A stretch of DNA of 33,025 nt, from the NCBI GenBank assembly GCA_964594175.1, contig CAZQLM010000001.1, positions 1-33,025 of the forward strand, read 5' to 3'. Position numbers and translations under genes: made by a program. This DNA is from SZUA-1535 sp964594175. GTDB taxonomy: Archaea; Aenigmatarchaeota; Aenigmatarchaeia; Aenigmatarchaeales; SZUA-1535. Positions 15,923 to 23,523 of the stretch are shown here, piece after piece (the first letter of the stretch is position 1; each line of letters opens with the position of its first letter). The notes below the pieces were generated by a model, which ran no database searches, had not been told where the DNA came from, and saw only the letters and a list, made by a program, of their open reading frames with translations.

Positions 15923-16173
15923 ATGAGCAAAAAGCACGATAAAGCTCTGAAAGCTTCGAGAGAGATGTTTTAAATCACGAAAAGTTTAGACTTGATGATC
16001 TTCTCGAGTATGTTCACAAATTAGCAGGGACTACTCGCGTAGCTCCTGCAAGAGACGTTGTGGACTGGCTAAAGGACATGGAAGAAGATTTCTTCGGTTT
16101 TAAAAATCAAATTTTTATTAATTTAAATCAAAAATTCAAAAAGATGATGAGCGGCCCACTAGCTGAGTTGTGA
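15923..16173 (+). pseudogene. Possible frameshifted small gene between the cupin gene and pheS
   Basis: ATG 15923, four nt after GGTGA, opens a frame of 16 codons (MSKKHDKALKASREMF) that stops at 15971. Going back one base at 15970 leads into a frame open to 16173 that reads like a real charged helical protein (FRLDDLLEYVHKLAG, ARDVVDWLKDMEEDFFGF) but has no start of its own. Together they would make about 83 residues. No family is recognised. The 3' part overlaps the C/D box sRNA, so the natural end was probably near 16110. A decayed gene, an assembly error, or two unrelated ORFs are all possible. Confidence 0.4.
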
Positions 16174-16199
16174 TGACTTCAGCCTTGGCTGATTTTTGA
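16136..16199 (+). ncRNA. C/D box guide sRNA
   Basis: Ordered canonical elements: box C ATGATGA (16144-16150), 12-nt spacer, box D' CTGA (16163-16166), 3-nt linker, box C' GTGATGA (16170-16176), 12-nt spacer, box D CTGA (16189-16192). TCAAAAA (16136-16142) and TTTTTGA (16193-16199) form a perfect seven-pair terminal stem. Twelve-nt guides are the archaeal norm for box C/D RNPs (L7Ae, Nop5, fibrillarin) that direct 2'-O-methylation. The D guide (16177-16188) is complementary over ten nt to the archaeal 16S rRNA sequence CAAGGCTGAA just before the conserved AAACTTAAAGGAATT, predicting methylation near G902 in E. coli numbering. The D' target is not identified. Confidence 0.88.
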
Positions 16200-16213
16200 T
16201 ATATGGATTTATA

Positions 16214-16294
16214 ATGTCTCAGACTGAACTTCTTTGCAAGGCATGTCCATGTAAAACACAAGATTTTTATTTTTCAAATTTTGAGATTTTCTAA
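16214..16294 (+). other. 26-codon mini-ORF before pheS, Phe-rich at its end (possible leader peptide)
   Basis: ATG 16214 opens 26 codons that end DFYFSNFEIF, four Phe among the last nine, and stop at TAA 16292-16294, directly abutting the pheS Shine-Dalgarno GTGAGG (16295-16300). The arrangement recalls the Phe-rich leader peptide of bacterial pheST attenuation. Against it: no Shine-Dalgarno sequence precedes the ATG, T-rich DNA encodes Phe by chance, and a TATA-like stretch at 16262-16272 could start the mRNA after the mini-ORF. Confidence 0.25.
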
Positions 16295-16303
16295 GTGAGG
16301 GAA

Positions 16304-17554
16304 ATGTACAGGCTAACCCAAGAAGGAAAAAAGTATCTTGAAGAAGGTCTGCCAGAGGTCAACTTGATCAAGCTTCTCTCTAAAGAAGGGCCCTTACCTT
16401 TGGAAAAAATAGAAGTGGAAAACAAGCATATAGCGATAGCATGGGCAAAGAAAAATAACTGGATCAGAATAGATAGCGGCATTGCGATGCTCACAGCAGA
16501 AGGGGCAAGAGCTCTGGAAAAAGAGTATGCTTTGGAAAAAGCCCTGCGAGAAGTGGACGCAAGCGGTAAATGCGAAGAAGCTTTGCTCAAAATTCTTGAA
16601 AGTAGAAAGCTTGTTGAAAGGATTAGAGAACTTCCAGAGATAGAAGAAATAGCTCAGCTCACTCCAGAAATCATAATTTCTGGAATATGGAAGATAAAAC
16701 CGTTTAAGCGCTACGACGTCCTTGCTCCGGCTCCTGAAGTTTTTTTAGGAAAGAAACATCCTTATATACAATTCATCGAAGAAGTAAGAGAAAAGCTTGT
16801 TGAAATGGGTTTTGAGGAAGTTAAATCTCCTGTGGTAGAGAGCGAATTCTGGAATTGCGATGCTTTATTCATGCCTCAGGACCACCCAGCAAGGAGTGTG
16901 CATGATGTTTTCCACTTGAAAAATCCAAGGAAAGCGAAAATCCCTGATAAAGAGCTTTTTGAAAGAGTGAAGCTAACTCACGAAAGCGGGTGGATCACAC
17001 GGAGCAAAGGATGGGGCTTTTGGGATCAAGAAACATCTTTAAGACTTGTGCTTAGAAGCCAAACCACAGCAGCAAGCGTACGCTATTTAGCAAACTTTGA
17101 AGGTGAGCAAGCAAAAGTTTTCTGTATAGACCGCGTGTTCAGGCCTGATGTTATTGACAAAACTCACTTAATAGAATTTGATCAGTGCGAAGGTATTATT
17201 GTGGGAAAAAATGTAACTTTCAGACATTTGCTTGGCACGCTGAAAGAGTTTGCTGAAAACGTTTTAGGGGCTAAAAAAATAAAGTTTATACCTCACTATT
17301 ATCCATTTACAGAGCCGAGCGTAGATATGGCTGTTTATTTTCCTAATTTGAAAAAATGGGTTGAAATAGTAGGCTCTGGAATGTTTCGCCCAGAGGTGCT
17401 TAAACCCTTGGGGATAAAGCATAATGTTGCTGCCTGGGGATTTGGGTTTAGTAGGTTAGCCATGCTTAAGCTGGAAATAGATGATATTCGCTTTTTGTTT
17501 GCACGAGATATAAAATGGCTTCGCGAGTTTCCGGTGATGAAATGCCTGTTATAG
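16304..17554 (+). CDS. pheS: Phenylalanyl-tRNA synthetase alpha subunit, N-terminally short
   Basis: Catalytic subunit of the heterotetrameric PheRS that charges tRNA-Phe. The class II core is intact: HPYIQFIEEVREKLVEMGFEE, QDHPARSVHDVFHL, the RPDVIDKTHLIEFDQCEG segment, FTEPSVDM and GFGFSRLAML (motif 3). At 416 residues it is shorter than archaeal PheS as I know it (about 460-500). It begins at YRLTQEGKKYLEEGLPE, which in relatives follows a first winged-helix module, so that module is missing, and no in-frame or shifted copy is visible upstream. ATG 16304 is chosen because GTGAGG stands four nt before; GTG 16295 is within that site. Overlaps pheT by 13 nt. Confidence 0.95.
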   Translation: MYRLTQEGKKYLEEGLPEVNLIKLLSKEGPLPLEKIEVENKHIAIAWAKKNNWIRIDSGIAMLTAEGARALEKEYALEKALREVDASGKCEEALLKILESRKLVERIRELPEIEEIAQLTPEIIISGIWKIKPFKRYDVLAPAPEVFLGKKHPYIQFIEEVREKLVEMGFEEVKSPVVESEFWNCDALFMPQDHPARSVHDVFHLKNPRKAKIPDKELFERVKLTHESGWITRSKGWGFWDQETSLRLVLRSQTTAASVRYLANFEGEQAKVFCIDRVFRPDVIDKTHLIEFDQCEGIIVGKNVTFRHLLGTLKEFAENVLGAKKIKFIPHYYPFTEPSVDMAVYFPNLKKWVEIVGSGMFRPEVLKPLGIKHNVAAWGFGFSRLAMLKLEIDDIRFLFARDIKWLREFPVMKCLL

Positions 17555-19176
17555 AAGTGGATAAAAACTACTTGCTAAACCTTTGCAAAATTCCGGAAGA
17601 AGAGCTAAGGGAAGTTCTTACCATGATAAAGGCTCCGATAGACGAGGAAGAGGGAAATATTTGGAAGCTTGAGATAACTCCTGATCGCCCTGATTTGCTT
17701 TCGCCAGAAGGTGTGGCGAGAGCTGTAAAAGGTTTTCTCGGCATAGAAAGCGAGATTCCGCAGTATAGCGTGGTGGAAACTGGTATTAGCGTGGAAGTTG
17801 AAAATGTTGAAGCCCGTCCATACATAGCTTGCGCAGCAGTGCTTGATGTAAAGCTTAACGATTATTTAATAAAAAGCTTAATGCAGCTTCAGGAAAAAAT
17901 TCACGAAACTTTAGGAAGAAGGAGAAAAAAGGTTGCTATAGGTTTACACGATTTGGACAAGGTTGCTCAGCCTTTCCGCTACACGCAGGCAGAAGGAAAA
18001 GAAATAGTTTTTGCTCCTTTGGGAGAACTTAAACCCATGAGCCTGGAGGAAATTTTGAAATATCACGAAAAAGGCAAAGAATACGCTTTCTGCTTGGAAG
18101 GTTATGAGAAATATCCAGTAATTCTTGACAAATACGGCGAGGTTTTAAGCTTTCCTCCCATTATTAATGGAGAGCTTACAAGAGTTACAGAAAATACAAA
18201 GAATCTTTTCATCGATGTCACAGGCACTGATAAGCAAGCGGTGGAAAAAGCCTTGAATATTTTGGTTTGTTCAATAGCAGAAGCTTGCGGAAAGATAGGA
18301 AAGGTAAAAGTAGGAAATGAAATCTATCCAAAACTTCTTCCAGAAAGCTTTGAGCTAAGAGTAGAAAGTGTTGATCACCTGCTCGGGCTCGGGTTAAAGG
18401 AGCATGAAATAGCAGAAATTTTGAAAAGAATGCGCTATTCTGTGCTCGAGCTAAAAGGAGGTGTGCTAAAGGTTTTAGTACCTCCTTATCGTGTAGACAT
18501 TCTTCACGAAGTTGATTTAATAGAAGATATCGCTATAGGATACGGAATAAACAACATGCGACCAGTTTTGCCAAAACTTCCTACTATGGGCAAAAAACAC
18601 GAAAAAGAAAAAATCTCTGAAAAGGTAAGGGAAATAATGATTGGTTTTGGAATGCAAGAAGTTTTAAGTTTTATTCTGACAAACAAAGAAAAGCAATTTA
18701 AAAGAATGCTCATTCCTGAGCAGGCATGCGTTGAGATAGCAAACCCTGTTAGCGCAGAATACACCATTTGCAGAACATGGCTTTTGCCTTGCTTGCTTGA
18801 ATTTCTTTCAGAGAATACGCACAATAAATACCCGCAAAAAATTTTCGAAATAGGTGATTGTGTTTTGCTTCATGAACAAGCAGAAACAGGAGCAAGAGAG
18901 GTAAGAAAACTAGCATGCGCTATTGCTCATGACAAAGCTAATTTAACCGAAATAAAAGCGATATTGCAAGCTCTTGCAAAAGAGCTGAACACGAGCTTGG
19001 TTATAAAGCCTTGGGAGCATGCAAGCTTCATACCTTCTCGCTGCGGAGAAATTTATCTCAACGGCAAAAGCTCTGGATTTTTTGGCGAACTTCACCCTGC
19101 TGTTCTAGAAAACTGGAAAATAGAAAAGCCTGTAGTTGCTTTTGAAATTGAATTTAGAGGTAAAAATGAAGATTAA
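17542..19176 (+). CDS. pheT: Phenylalanyl-tRNA synthetase beta subunit
   Basis: Structural and editing partner of PheS. It begins MPVIEVDKNYLLNL, contains the B1 module with ITPDRPDLLSPEGVARA, the B3/B4 editing domain (INGELTRVTENTKNLFIDVTGTD), the B5 domain near 270-340 (SVDHLLGLGLKEHEIAEILKRMRY) and the inactive synthetase-like C-terminal fold. Length 544 residues, normal for archaeal PheT. An upstream in-frame ATG at 17515 exists, but ATG 17542 follows GGTGATG closely and gives the expected N-terminus. Translational coupling with pheS is likely from the 13-nt overlap. It converges with the surface protein gene with one base between the two stop codons. Confidence 0.95.
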   Translation: MPVIEVDKNYLLNLCKIPEEELREVLTMIKAPIDEEEGNIWKLEITPDRPDLLSPEGVARAVKGFLGIESEIPQYSVVETGISVEVENVEARPYIACAAVLDVKLNDYLIKSLMQLQEKIHETLGRRRKKVAIGLHDLDKVAQPFRYTQAEGKEIVFAPLGELKPMSLEEILKYHEKGKEYAFCLEGYEKYPVILDKYGEVLSFPPIINGELTRVTENTKNLFIDVTGTDKQAVEKALNILVCSIAEACGKIGKVKVGNEIYPKLLPESFELRVESVDHLLGLGLKEHEIAEILKRMRYSVLELKGGVLKVLVPPYRVDILHEVDLIEDIAIGYGINNMRPVLPKLPTMGKKHEKEKISEKVREIMIGFGMQEVLSFILTNKEKQFKRMLIPEQACVEIANPVSAEYTICRTWLLPCLLEFLSENTHNKYPQKIFEIGDCVLLHEQAETGAREVRKLACAIAHDKANLTEIKAILQALAKELNTSLVIKPWEHASFIPSRCGEIYLNGKSSGFFGELHPAVLENWKIEKPVVAFEIEFRGKNED

Positions 19177-19177
19177 A

Positions 19178-20509
19178 TTACGGAGGGCAGCACCATATCG
19201 GCCGTGAGGAATCACATGGTTCTGAACTACATAAACAACAAGAAGATGCTACACAATCCCACCTCCGTATCGCAACGTAGGTAGATCCCCTATAATAGCT
19301 ACTCGATCCACCGAAAGTCCATCTCTTACAAGTCCAATCATAAACACCACAATCCACCCATCCTAAATGATCTATTACTATAGTATTTCCAAAACCCCCT
19401 TCGAAACCTAAGGATGAGGGGATTGCCATCCTACAGGCAGGATCTCTCAAACACTGAGCCATTTCTGAAACGCTACAAAAATGCCAGCCTGATCCAAATT
19501 CTTGTTCACATTTGTCATTGGCTCCGCTAACTCCACCTAAGTTCCCGGTATAACTTGTGGAAGTTAAACGGGGTGGTGGAGTGCATGGGGAAGAGCCCCA
19601 ATCCCCACAATCATGAATTCCAGTATCAAACAAGTGTACTTCATCATCAGAGTCGTTCAGATCTCTAAACGGAAAAAATACACCTGAGGATATAAAAGCT
19701 GTACAATCTATTAATCCATCGTTATCTCCATCACAAGTCCCGTCTAAAGCTGAGTTTGCTGCAATTTTGTTACCTGTTATTAGTTCTGAAGTATCATCCG
19801 GATCCAAATATTTGCAGCTCGCTTGTAAGGCACCTGCAGATATATCAATATATCCGTCACCGTCCTCATCACATGTATTATCACTAGGCCTGCCTATAAC
19901 ATCATTATTTTGAATAGCACCTATTGTTGTCAAATTATCATTTGCATCTATATTTCCTAAGCTACCTCTTTCTTGACAGTTTAAACTTAGGGCTGCTGAT
20001 TCATCTATATAGCCGTCTCCATCACCATCACAGGTATTGTCAGATGCATTGATAATCTTGGGATCATTGTCATCACAATCATATCTCAAAGTTCCAGTTG
20101 GAAGATCTATAAAACCTGCGTAACCATCACCATCCAAATCCCCATAATAGACCCCACCACCAGAAGGCCACTCTTTCTTACACTCTCCACCTATGCAGAT
20201 TTCGTTTGCATTTACTTTTTCTGTTTCGATTTTTCTTGTATTGGTTATGTTATACCCGTTCATATCAATGTTTCCTGTGATTTCCATCAGGGAAGAATTT
20301 ATTTTTCCTGAAGAAGTGTTCAACTGCACATATTCTCCGTTTATTACTGTGTAAATATCTTTAAGTAAATGATAGGCAGGGCTTTGTTTTAAAACTTCTG
20401 TTTGGGTTAGAGCAGAAACAGAAAAGGAAATTACAGAAATTATTAGAACAGATAAAATTCCTGCCAAAACAAAAAAATGTTTTCTTTCAATTTTTATGGT
20501 TATTTCCAT
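19178..20509 (-). CDS. Membrane-anchored surface protein with Asp-rich calcium-type repeats and a Cys-rich end
   Basis: A 443-residue protein with an N-terminal signal anchor (about 11-33) and the rest outside. Residues 75-115 hold ITGNIDMNGYNITNTRKIE and an EICIGGECKKEWP segment, a module seen in many DPANN-type surface proteins. Four Asp-rich repeats follow (DLDGDGYAG 124-132, DGDGDGYIDE 161-170, DEDGDGYID 214-222, DGDNDGLID 260-268), like thrombospondin type 3 or dockerin calcium loops, with paired cysteines. The end (315-443) has TSTSYTGNLGGVSGANDKCEQEFG and GWHFCSVSEM, resembling DUF1554/lectin-like domains, and finishes with many cysteines. Likely an adhesin; partner unknown. Base composition in the 3' half is visibly less AT-rich than neighbouring genes. 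A TATA-like stretch (20515-20530) precedes the start. Confidence 0.75.
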   Translation of the reverse strand: MEITIKIERKHFFVLAGILSVLIISVISFSVSALTQTEVLKQSPAYHLLKDIYTVINGEYVQLNTSSGKINSSLMEITGNIDMNGYNITNTRKIETEKVNANEICIGGECKKEWPSGGGVYYGDLDGDGYAGFIDLPTGTLRYDCDDNDPKIINASDNTCDGDGDGYIDESAALSLNCQERGSLGNIDANDNLTTIGAIQNNDVIGRPSDNTCDEDGDGYIDISAGALQASCKYLDPDDTSELITGNKIAANSALDGTCDGDNDGLIDCTAFISSGVFFPFRDLNDSDDEVHLFDTGIHDCGDWGSSPCTPPPRLTSTSYTGNLGGVSGANDKCEQEFGSGWHFCSVSEMAQCLRDPACRMAIPSSLGFEGGFGNTIVIDHLGWVDCGVYDWTCKRWTFGGSSSYYRGSTYVAIRRWDCVASSCCLCSSEPCDSSRPIWCCPP

Positions 20510-20541
20510 AACAATAATTTAAATCTTTAAAATATAAAAAA

Positions 20542-21306
20542 CTATCTTCCAAACAACTCAAGCAAAACATCCAGCAAACTTTTCCTTTCTTTTAATTTTT
20601 CTCCGGTAATAGTGCTTGCTATTTCCTTGAATTTTCTCGCAGCCTTTGAGCGCGGATGGGAAAAGACTATAGGAGTTTTTTTCAGGATTGAGATATGCAC
20701 GTTTTTATCTTCCGGTACAACTCCTATGACAGGATAATCAAGAATCTCTTCTATCTCCTCTGTTTTCAGTTCATGAGGATCGTTTCTCACTTTATTTACT
20801 ACAACTCCTGTTATTTCTGTTCCCAAGCTTTCAGCAAGTTTAACAACCTTTAAAGCATCTGTAATTGCTGGAAGTTCAGGATTCAACACTACTAAAACTT
20901 CATCACTGTGCTCTATAACACTTTGTGTTTCTTTACCAAGTCCAGGTGAGCTGTCTACAAGCACATATTCTGTTCTTCCCTTGAGCATGCGAAAAATTTC
21001 TTCAAATCTTCTTAGGTTAATATCTTTCAATGCGCTTAGCGAAATAGAAGCTGGTAAAATTTTTAACCCAGAGCGATGATAGAATATGGCATCTTCTATT
21101 TCTGCTCTTCCTTGAATTACTTCATGAATTGTATAAGGATAGAAGGGTATTCCCAAATGGAGAGAAAGATTTGGTGTTGTTAAATTTCCGTCCACGAGAA
21201 TCGTGTTTTTTCTCAGTAAACTCATCGCTGCTCCGAGATTTGAAACTGTAGTTGTCTTTCCTACACCACCTTTTCCAGAAACGACGCCTATAATTCTGGT
21301 TTTCAT
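20542..21306 (-). CDS. minD: MinD/ParA-family ATPase (MinD-like)
   Basis: Deviant Walker A ATPase of 254 residues. KGGVGKTTT at 12-20 is intact, VDGNLTTPNLSLHLG carries the switch I region, and YVLVDSSPGLG the Walker B region. The C-terminus (KSLLDVLLELFGR) can form a short amphipathic helix of the kind MinD uses to bind membrane. Archaeal MinD relatives position protein complexes at poles or division sites; the partner is not encoded next to it, and MinE and MinC are absent. It lies 32 nt upstream of the surface protein gene on the same strand and may share its transcript. Confidence 0.9.
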   Translation of the reverse strand: MKTRIIGVVSGKGGVGKTTTVSNLGAAMSLLRKNTILVDGNLTTPNLSLHLGIPFYPYTIHEVIQGRAEIEDAIFYHRSGLKILPASISLSALKDINLRRFEEIFRMLKGRTEYVLVDSSPGLGKETQSVIEHSDEVLVVLNPELPAITDALKVVKLAESLGTEITGVVVNKVRNDPHELKTEEIEEILDYPVIGVVPEDKNVHISILKKTPIVFSHPRSKAARKFKEIASTITGEKLKERKSLLDVLLELFGR

Positions 21307-21330
21307 AAAAATATTTTTCTGAAGAAAACG

Positions 21331-21340
21331 TTATAAAGAT
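21331..21340 (-). promoter_or_regulatory. TATA box of minD
   Basis: ATCTTTATAA on the minus strand is centred 29 nt before the minD ATG, which has no Shine-Dalgarno sequence. On the opposite strand GTTTATAAAA at 21381-21390 stands 27 nt before ATG 21413. The 75 nt between the two elements thus form a divergent promoter region. Confidence 0.5.
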
Positions 21341-21412
21341 TTTCTGAACAACTTTTTGCGATATCGAAATATGCTAACTGGTTTATAAAAGTTGTTGAAG
21401 AAATAATTAAGC

Positions 21413-21755
21413 ATGGAAAGACAAATTTTCAAAATACTCGAAAAAATCGCAAGAGATTTTGATTTGAAGCTTAACAAAAAAGATATCGAAGTTCTTGCAC
21501 TCCCTAAGAAAGAAGTGATTATTCTAAACTACATTTTTTCTCTTAAATGACAGAAAGAGAAGGATCCTTGAAAAGTATTTGCCACAGATAGCAAAAAAGT
21601 TTCCGAGGAAAAGGTTCATTGCCTATGGGATAAAAAGTAAAGAAGTGCTTTTACACGAGGCGATTCATGCGCTTCTCTTGGCCAACGGTATATTCTTCCG
21701 TAACTATAAAATTAACGAGCTCCTTGTTAATTGCATTATGCGAAAATATCTTTAG
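21413..21755 (+). pseudogene. Small HExxH metallopeptidase-like gene interrupted by a +1 frameshift
   Basis: ATG 21413, 27 nt after a TATA element, opens 45 codons (MERQIFKILEKIARDFDLKL to NYIFSLK) that end at TGA 21548. Skipping the T of that stop continues at GAC 21549 into 68 more codons with no start of their own: DRKRRILEKYLPQIAKKFPR, then HEAIHALLLANG and KINELLVN. HEAIH is a zinc-protease-type HExxH and the Glu 17 residues later could be a third ligand. Together 113 residues, likely a small cytosolic protein. The family is not recognised. The shift site CTT AAA TGA C ends like the bacterial prfB recoding site (CTT TGA C), but a decayed gene or assembly error is simpler. Confidence 0.6.
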
Positions 21756-21790
21756 AAAAGGTTAAAAAACTCTAACAAATGGTTTATTTC

Positions 21791-22372
21791 TCATTGAGAT
21801 CTTTGAGAAATCTTATCGTTTTTCAAGCTTTCGAATAATGCTATAACAAAGTCTTCATCAAAGAAAATAGAATTTGGATCCGGAGATCTTTCGATTGCCT
21901 CAAAAAGGAAGTCATCTAGTGTATATTTTCTTCGATTGTATTCAACCATTATACATTTTCCAAGACTCTGTAACATCGAGAACAAATCTCTTTCTATTTC
22001 TTTCCATATTTTTGGGTGCTTCTTTAATACGTGTCTTACAGCCCTTTCCAACTTATAGGTTCTAAAACCATCAATAGAACAATAAAACGGCTCTCTGCAT
22101 CGTGAGTTTAACATTTTTTCAAAACCAAATAAAATTAATTCTCTATATTCCCTTTCACGTTTTCCATATTTCTCTTCTTCACGAATTTTTTTAATTTCCT
22201 TGTTAAAGTAGTTCCACATTTCTCTAAGTTGAATGTAATCAGGGTATCCAAAGGTTTTTGCATATTTTCTCACAGTAGCTCTATCAACTTTTGCAATTTC
22301 AGCAGCATCTTTATATGAAACTGTTCTTTCAAGAGCGTTTTTTATAATTTCTGAATACCCTTTTCCTTTCAT
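21791..22372 (-). CDS. Helix-turn-helix protein of unknown function
   Basis: A 193-residue protein whose N-terminus (about 15-45: VSYKDAAEIAKVDRATVRKYAKTFGYP) is a clear helix-turn-helix of the resolvase/AsiR-like type. The rest is helical and charged, with REPFYCSIDGFRTYKLERAVRH in the middle, and has no family I recognise. Start supported by GAGAGTGAT on the minus strand just upstream. Divergent from mevalonate kinase with a 66-nt shared promoter region. Probably a local regulator; target unknown. Confidence 0.65.
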   Translation of the reverse strand: MKGKGYSEIIKNALERTVSYKDAAEIAKVDRATVRKYAKTFGYPDYIQLREMWNYFNKEIKKIREEEKYGKREREYRELILFGFEKMLNSRCREPFYCSIDGFRTYKLERAVRHVLKKHPKIWKEIERDLFSMLQSLGKCIMVEYNRRKYTLDDFLFEAIERSPDPNSIFFDEDFVIALFESLKNDKISQRSQ

Positions 22373-22407
22373 TTTATCACTCTCCTTCTGTAAAGTAGAT
22401 TATGATA

Positions 22408-22424
22408 AAAATTTAAATTTATAC
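22408..22424. promoter_or_regulatory. Divergent promoter (HTH gene / mevalonate kinase)
   Basis: AAAATTTAAATTTATAC is nearly symmetrical. It is centred about 24 nt before the mevalonate kinase ATG, which lacks a Shine-Dalgarno sequence and is probably leaderless. On the other strand the same AT block is about 42 nt from the HTH start, leaving room for its ribosome binding site. Confidence 0.45.
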
Positions 22425-22438
22425 TTTTAACTAGTTTT

Positions 22439-23473
22439 ATGCCTCTTGCAGAAGCAAGCTCTCTAGGAAAGTGTATTCTTTTCGGAGAGCATGCGGTGGT
22501 TTACGGCGAACCTGGAATAGCTGCTCCTTTAAGTTCTTGTAAAACAAAATCAAAAACTTATCCCTACGAAAAAGGTTTTCTCAAACTTGAAACGGATTTA
22601 GGAAAAGAGGAAGGAGAAGTTGGTGAATACAAGGAATACGGTAAATGGCTTAGCGAAAAATGGAAGTATTGCTGTAAACAAGATGATTTTTCAGAACTTT
22701 TTGAAGAAGTTAAAAAAGTACCAGAGAAAACTTGGCTGAGCGTTTTAGCTTATTATTTTGATTTTCCTGAAAATTTTTCGGCTTATGTTAAAGTAAAATC
22801 TTCTATTCCAATTGGAGCTGGGTTGGGAAGCTCTGCTGCTGTTAGCTCAGCTCTTGCCAAATGTTTTGCAAAGCTACTTAAAACTAGCGAAAAGCATAAA
22901 ATTTACCAGGCTTCTTTGCTTTGCGAAAAAATGTTTCACGGCACACCCTCTGGAATAGATAGCGCTATCGCTTGCTATGAAAAAGCGCTTGTTTTCAGAA
23001 AAGGAAAAGGTTTTGAGTTTTTTGAAATGAAACCTTTAGAAATTTTCATGATTTACACGCACAAACCAGAAAAAAGCACTGGCGAACTTGTGCAAGCGGT
23101 GAAAAATCTTGAAGAAGAATACCGAAATCCTAGAATTGAGAAAATCGGAGAGCTTGTAATAAAAGCGGAAAAAGCTTTGGAAGACGGAAATCTACGAGAG
23201 CTTACTAATTATGTAAAAGAAAACCAGTACTTGCTTGCTGAGCTTGGAGTAAGCAGCAAGGAAATTGATGAACTTGCACATATCATTAACAGTAAAAAAG
23301 ACATGGCTGTAAAGCTTACAGGGGCTGGTAGCGGTGGTATGGTTATAGGTTTTTACCTTCCTGGAAAAAAGCAAGAATTTGAAAGCATACTTGCAGAGCT
23401 AGGCTATGAAAAAATTCCTTCACCACAACTATCTCTTGAAAACAAAGTTTATTGGGAAGAAAGGTTAAAATAG
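22439..23473 (+). CDS. mvk: Mevalonate kinase (GHMP kinase)
   Basis: Phosphorylates mevalonate in the pathway to isoprenoid membrane lipids. The three GHMP signatures are present: GKCILFGEHAVVYGEPGIAAPL (10-31), the phosphate-binding PIGAGLGSSAAVSSA (124-138) and LTGAGSGGMVIG near 299-310. The catalytic Asp region is GTPSGIDSAIA (D174). Length 344 is slightly long for the archaeal enzyme, with a divergent 50-110 region. The predicted transcript is leaderless. The following surface protein gene starts 51 nt after the stop and might share the transcript but has its own TATA-like stretch. Confidence 0.94.
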   Translation: MPLAEASSLGKCILFGEHAVVYGEPGIAAPLSSCKTKSKTYPYEKGFLKLETDLGKEEGEVGEYKEYGKWLSEKWKYCCKQDDFSELFEEVKKVPEKTWLSVLAYYFDFPENFSAYVKVKSSIPIGAGLGSSAAVSSALAKCFAKLLKTSEKHKIYQASLLCEKMFHGTPSGIDSAIACYEKALVFRKGKGFEFFEMKPLEIFMIYTHKPEKSTGELVQAVKNLEEEYRNPRIEKIGELVIKAEKALEDGNLRELTNYVKENQYLLAELGVSSKEIDELAHIINSKKDMAVKLTGAGSGGMVIGFYLPGKKQEFESILAELGYEKIPSPQLSLENKVYWEERLK

Positions 23474-23523
23474 CAGCTAAAAATTTTTATATTGAAATAA
23501 AATCTAAACTTTATTTGATTAGT

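Noticed and set aside
15965..15980. Programmed -1 frameshift at 15970
   Set aside because: The tRNA on TTT would have to slip onto GTT, a poor match, and no slippery heptamer is present; simple gene decay or error fits better.
16141..16173. Coding use of the end of the broken ORF over the sRNA
   Set aside because: The base pattern here is fully explained by sRNA boxes, guides and stem, so the protein reading beyond about 16110 is not credible.
19525..20140. Asp-rich repeated segments considered as a tandem DNA repeat
   Set aside because: Repeats exist only at protein level with variable spacing; DNA copies are diverged.
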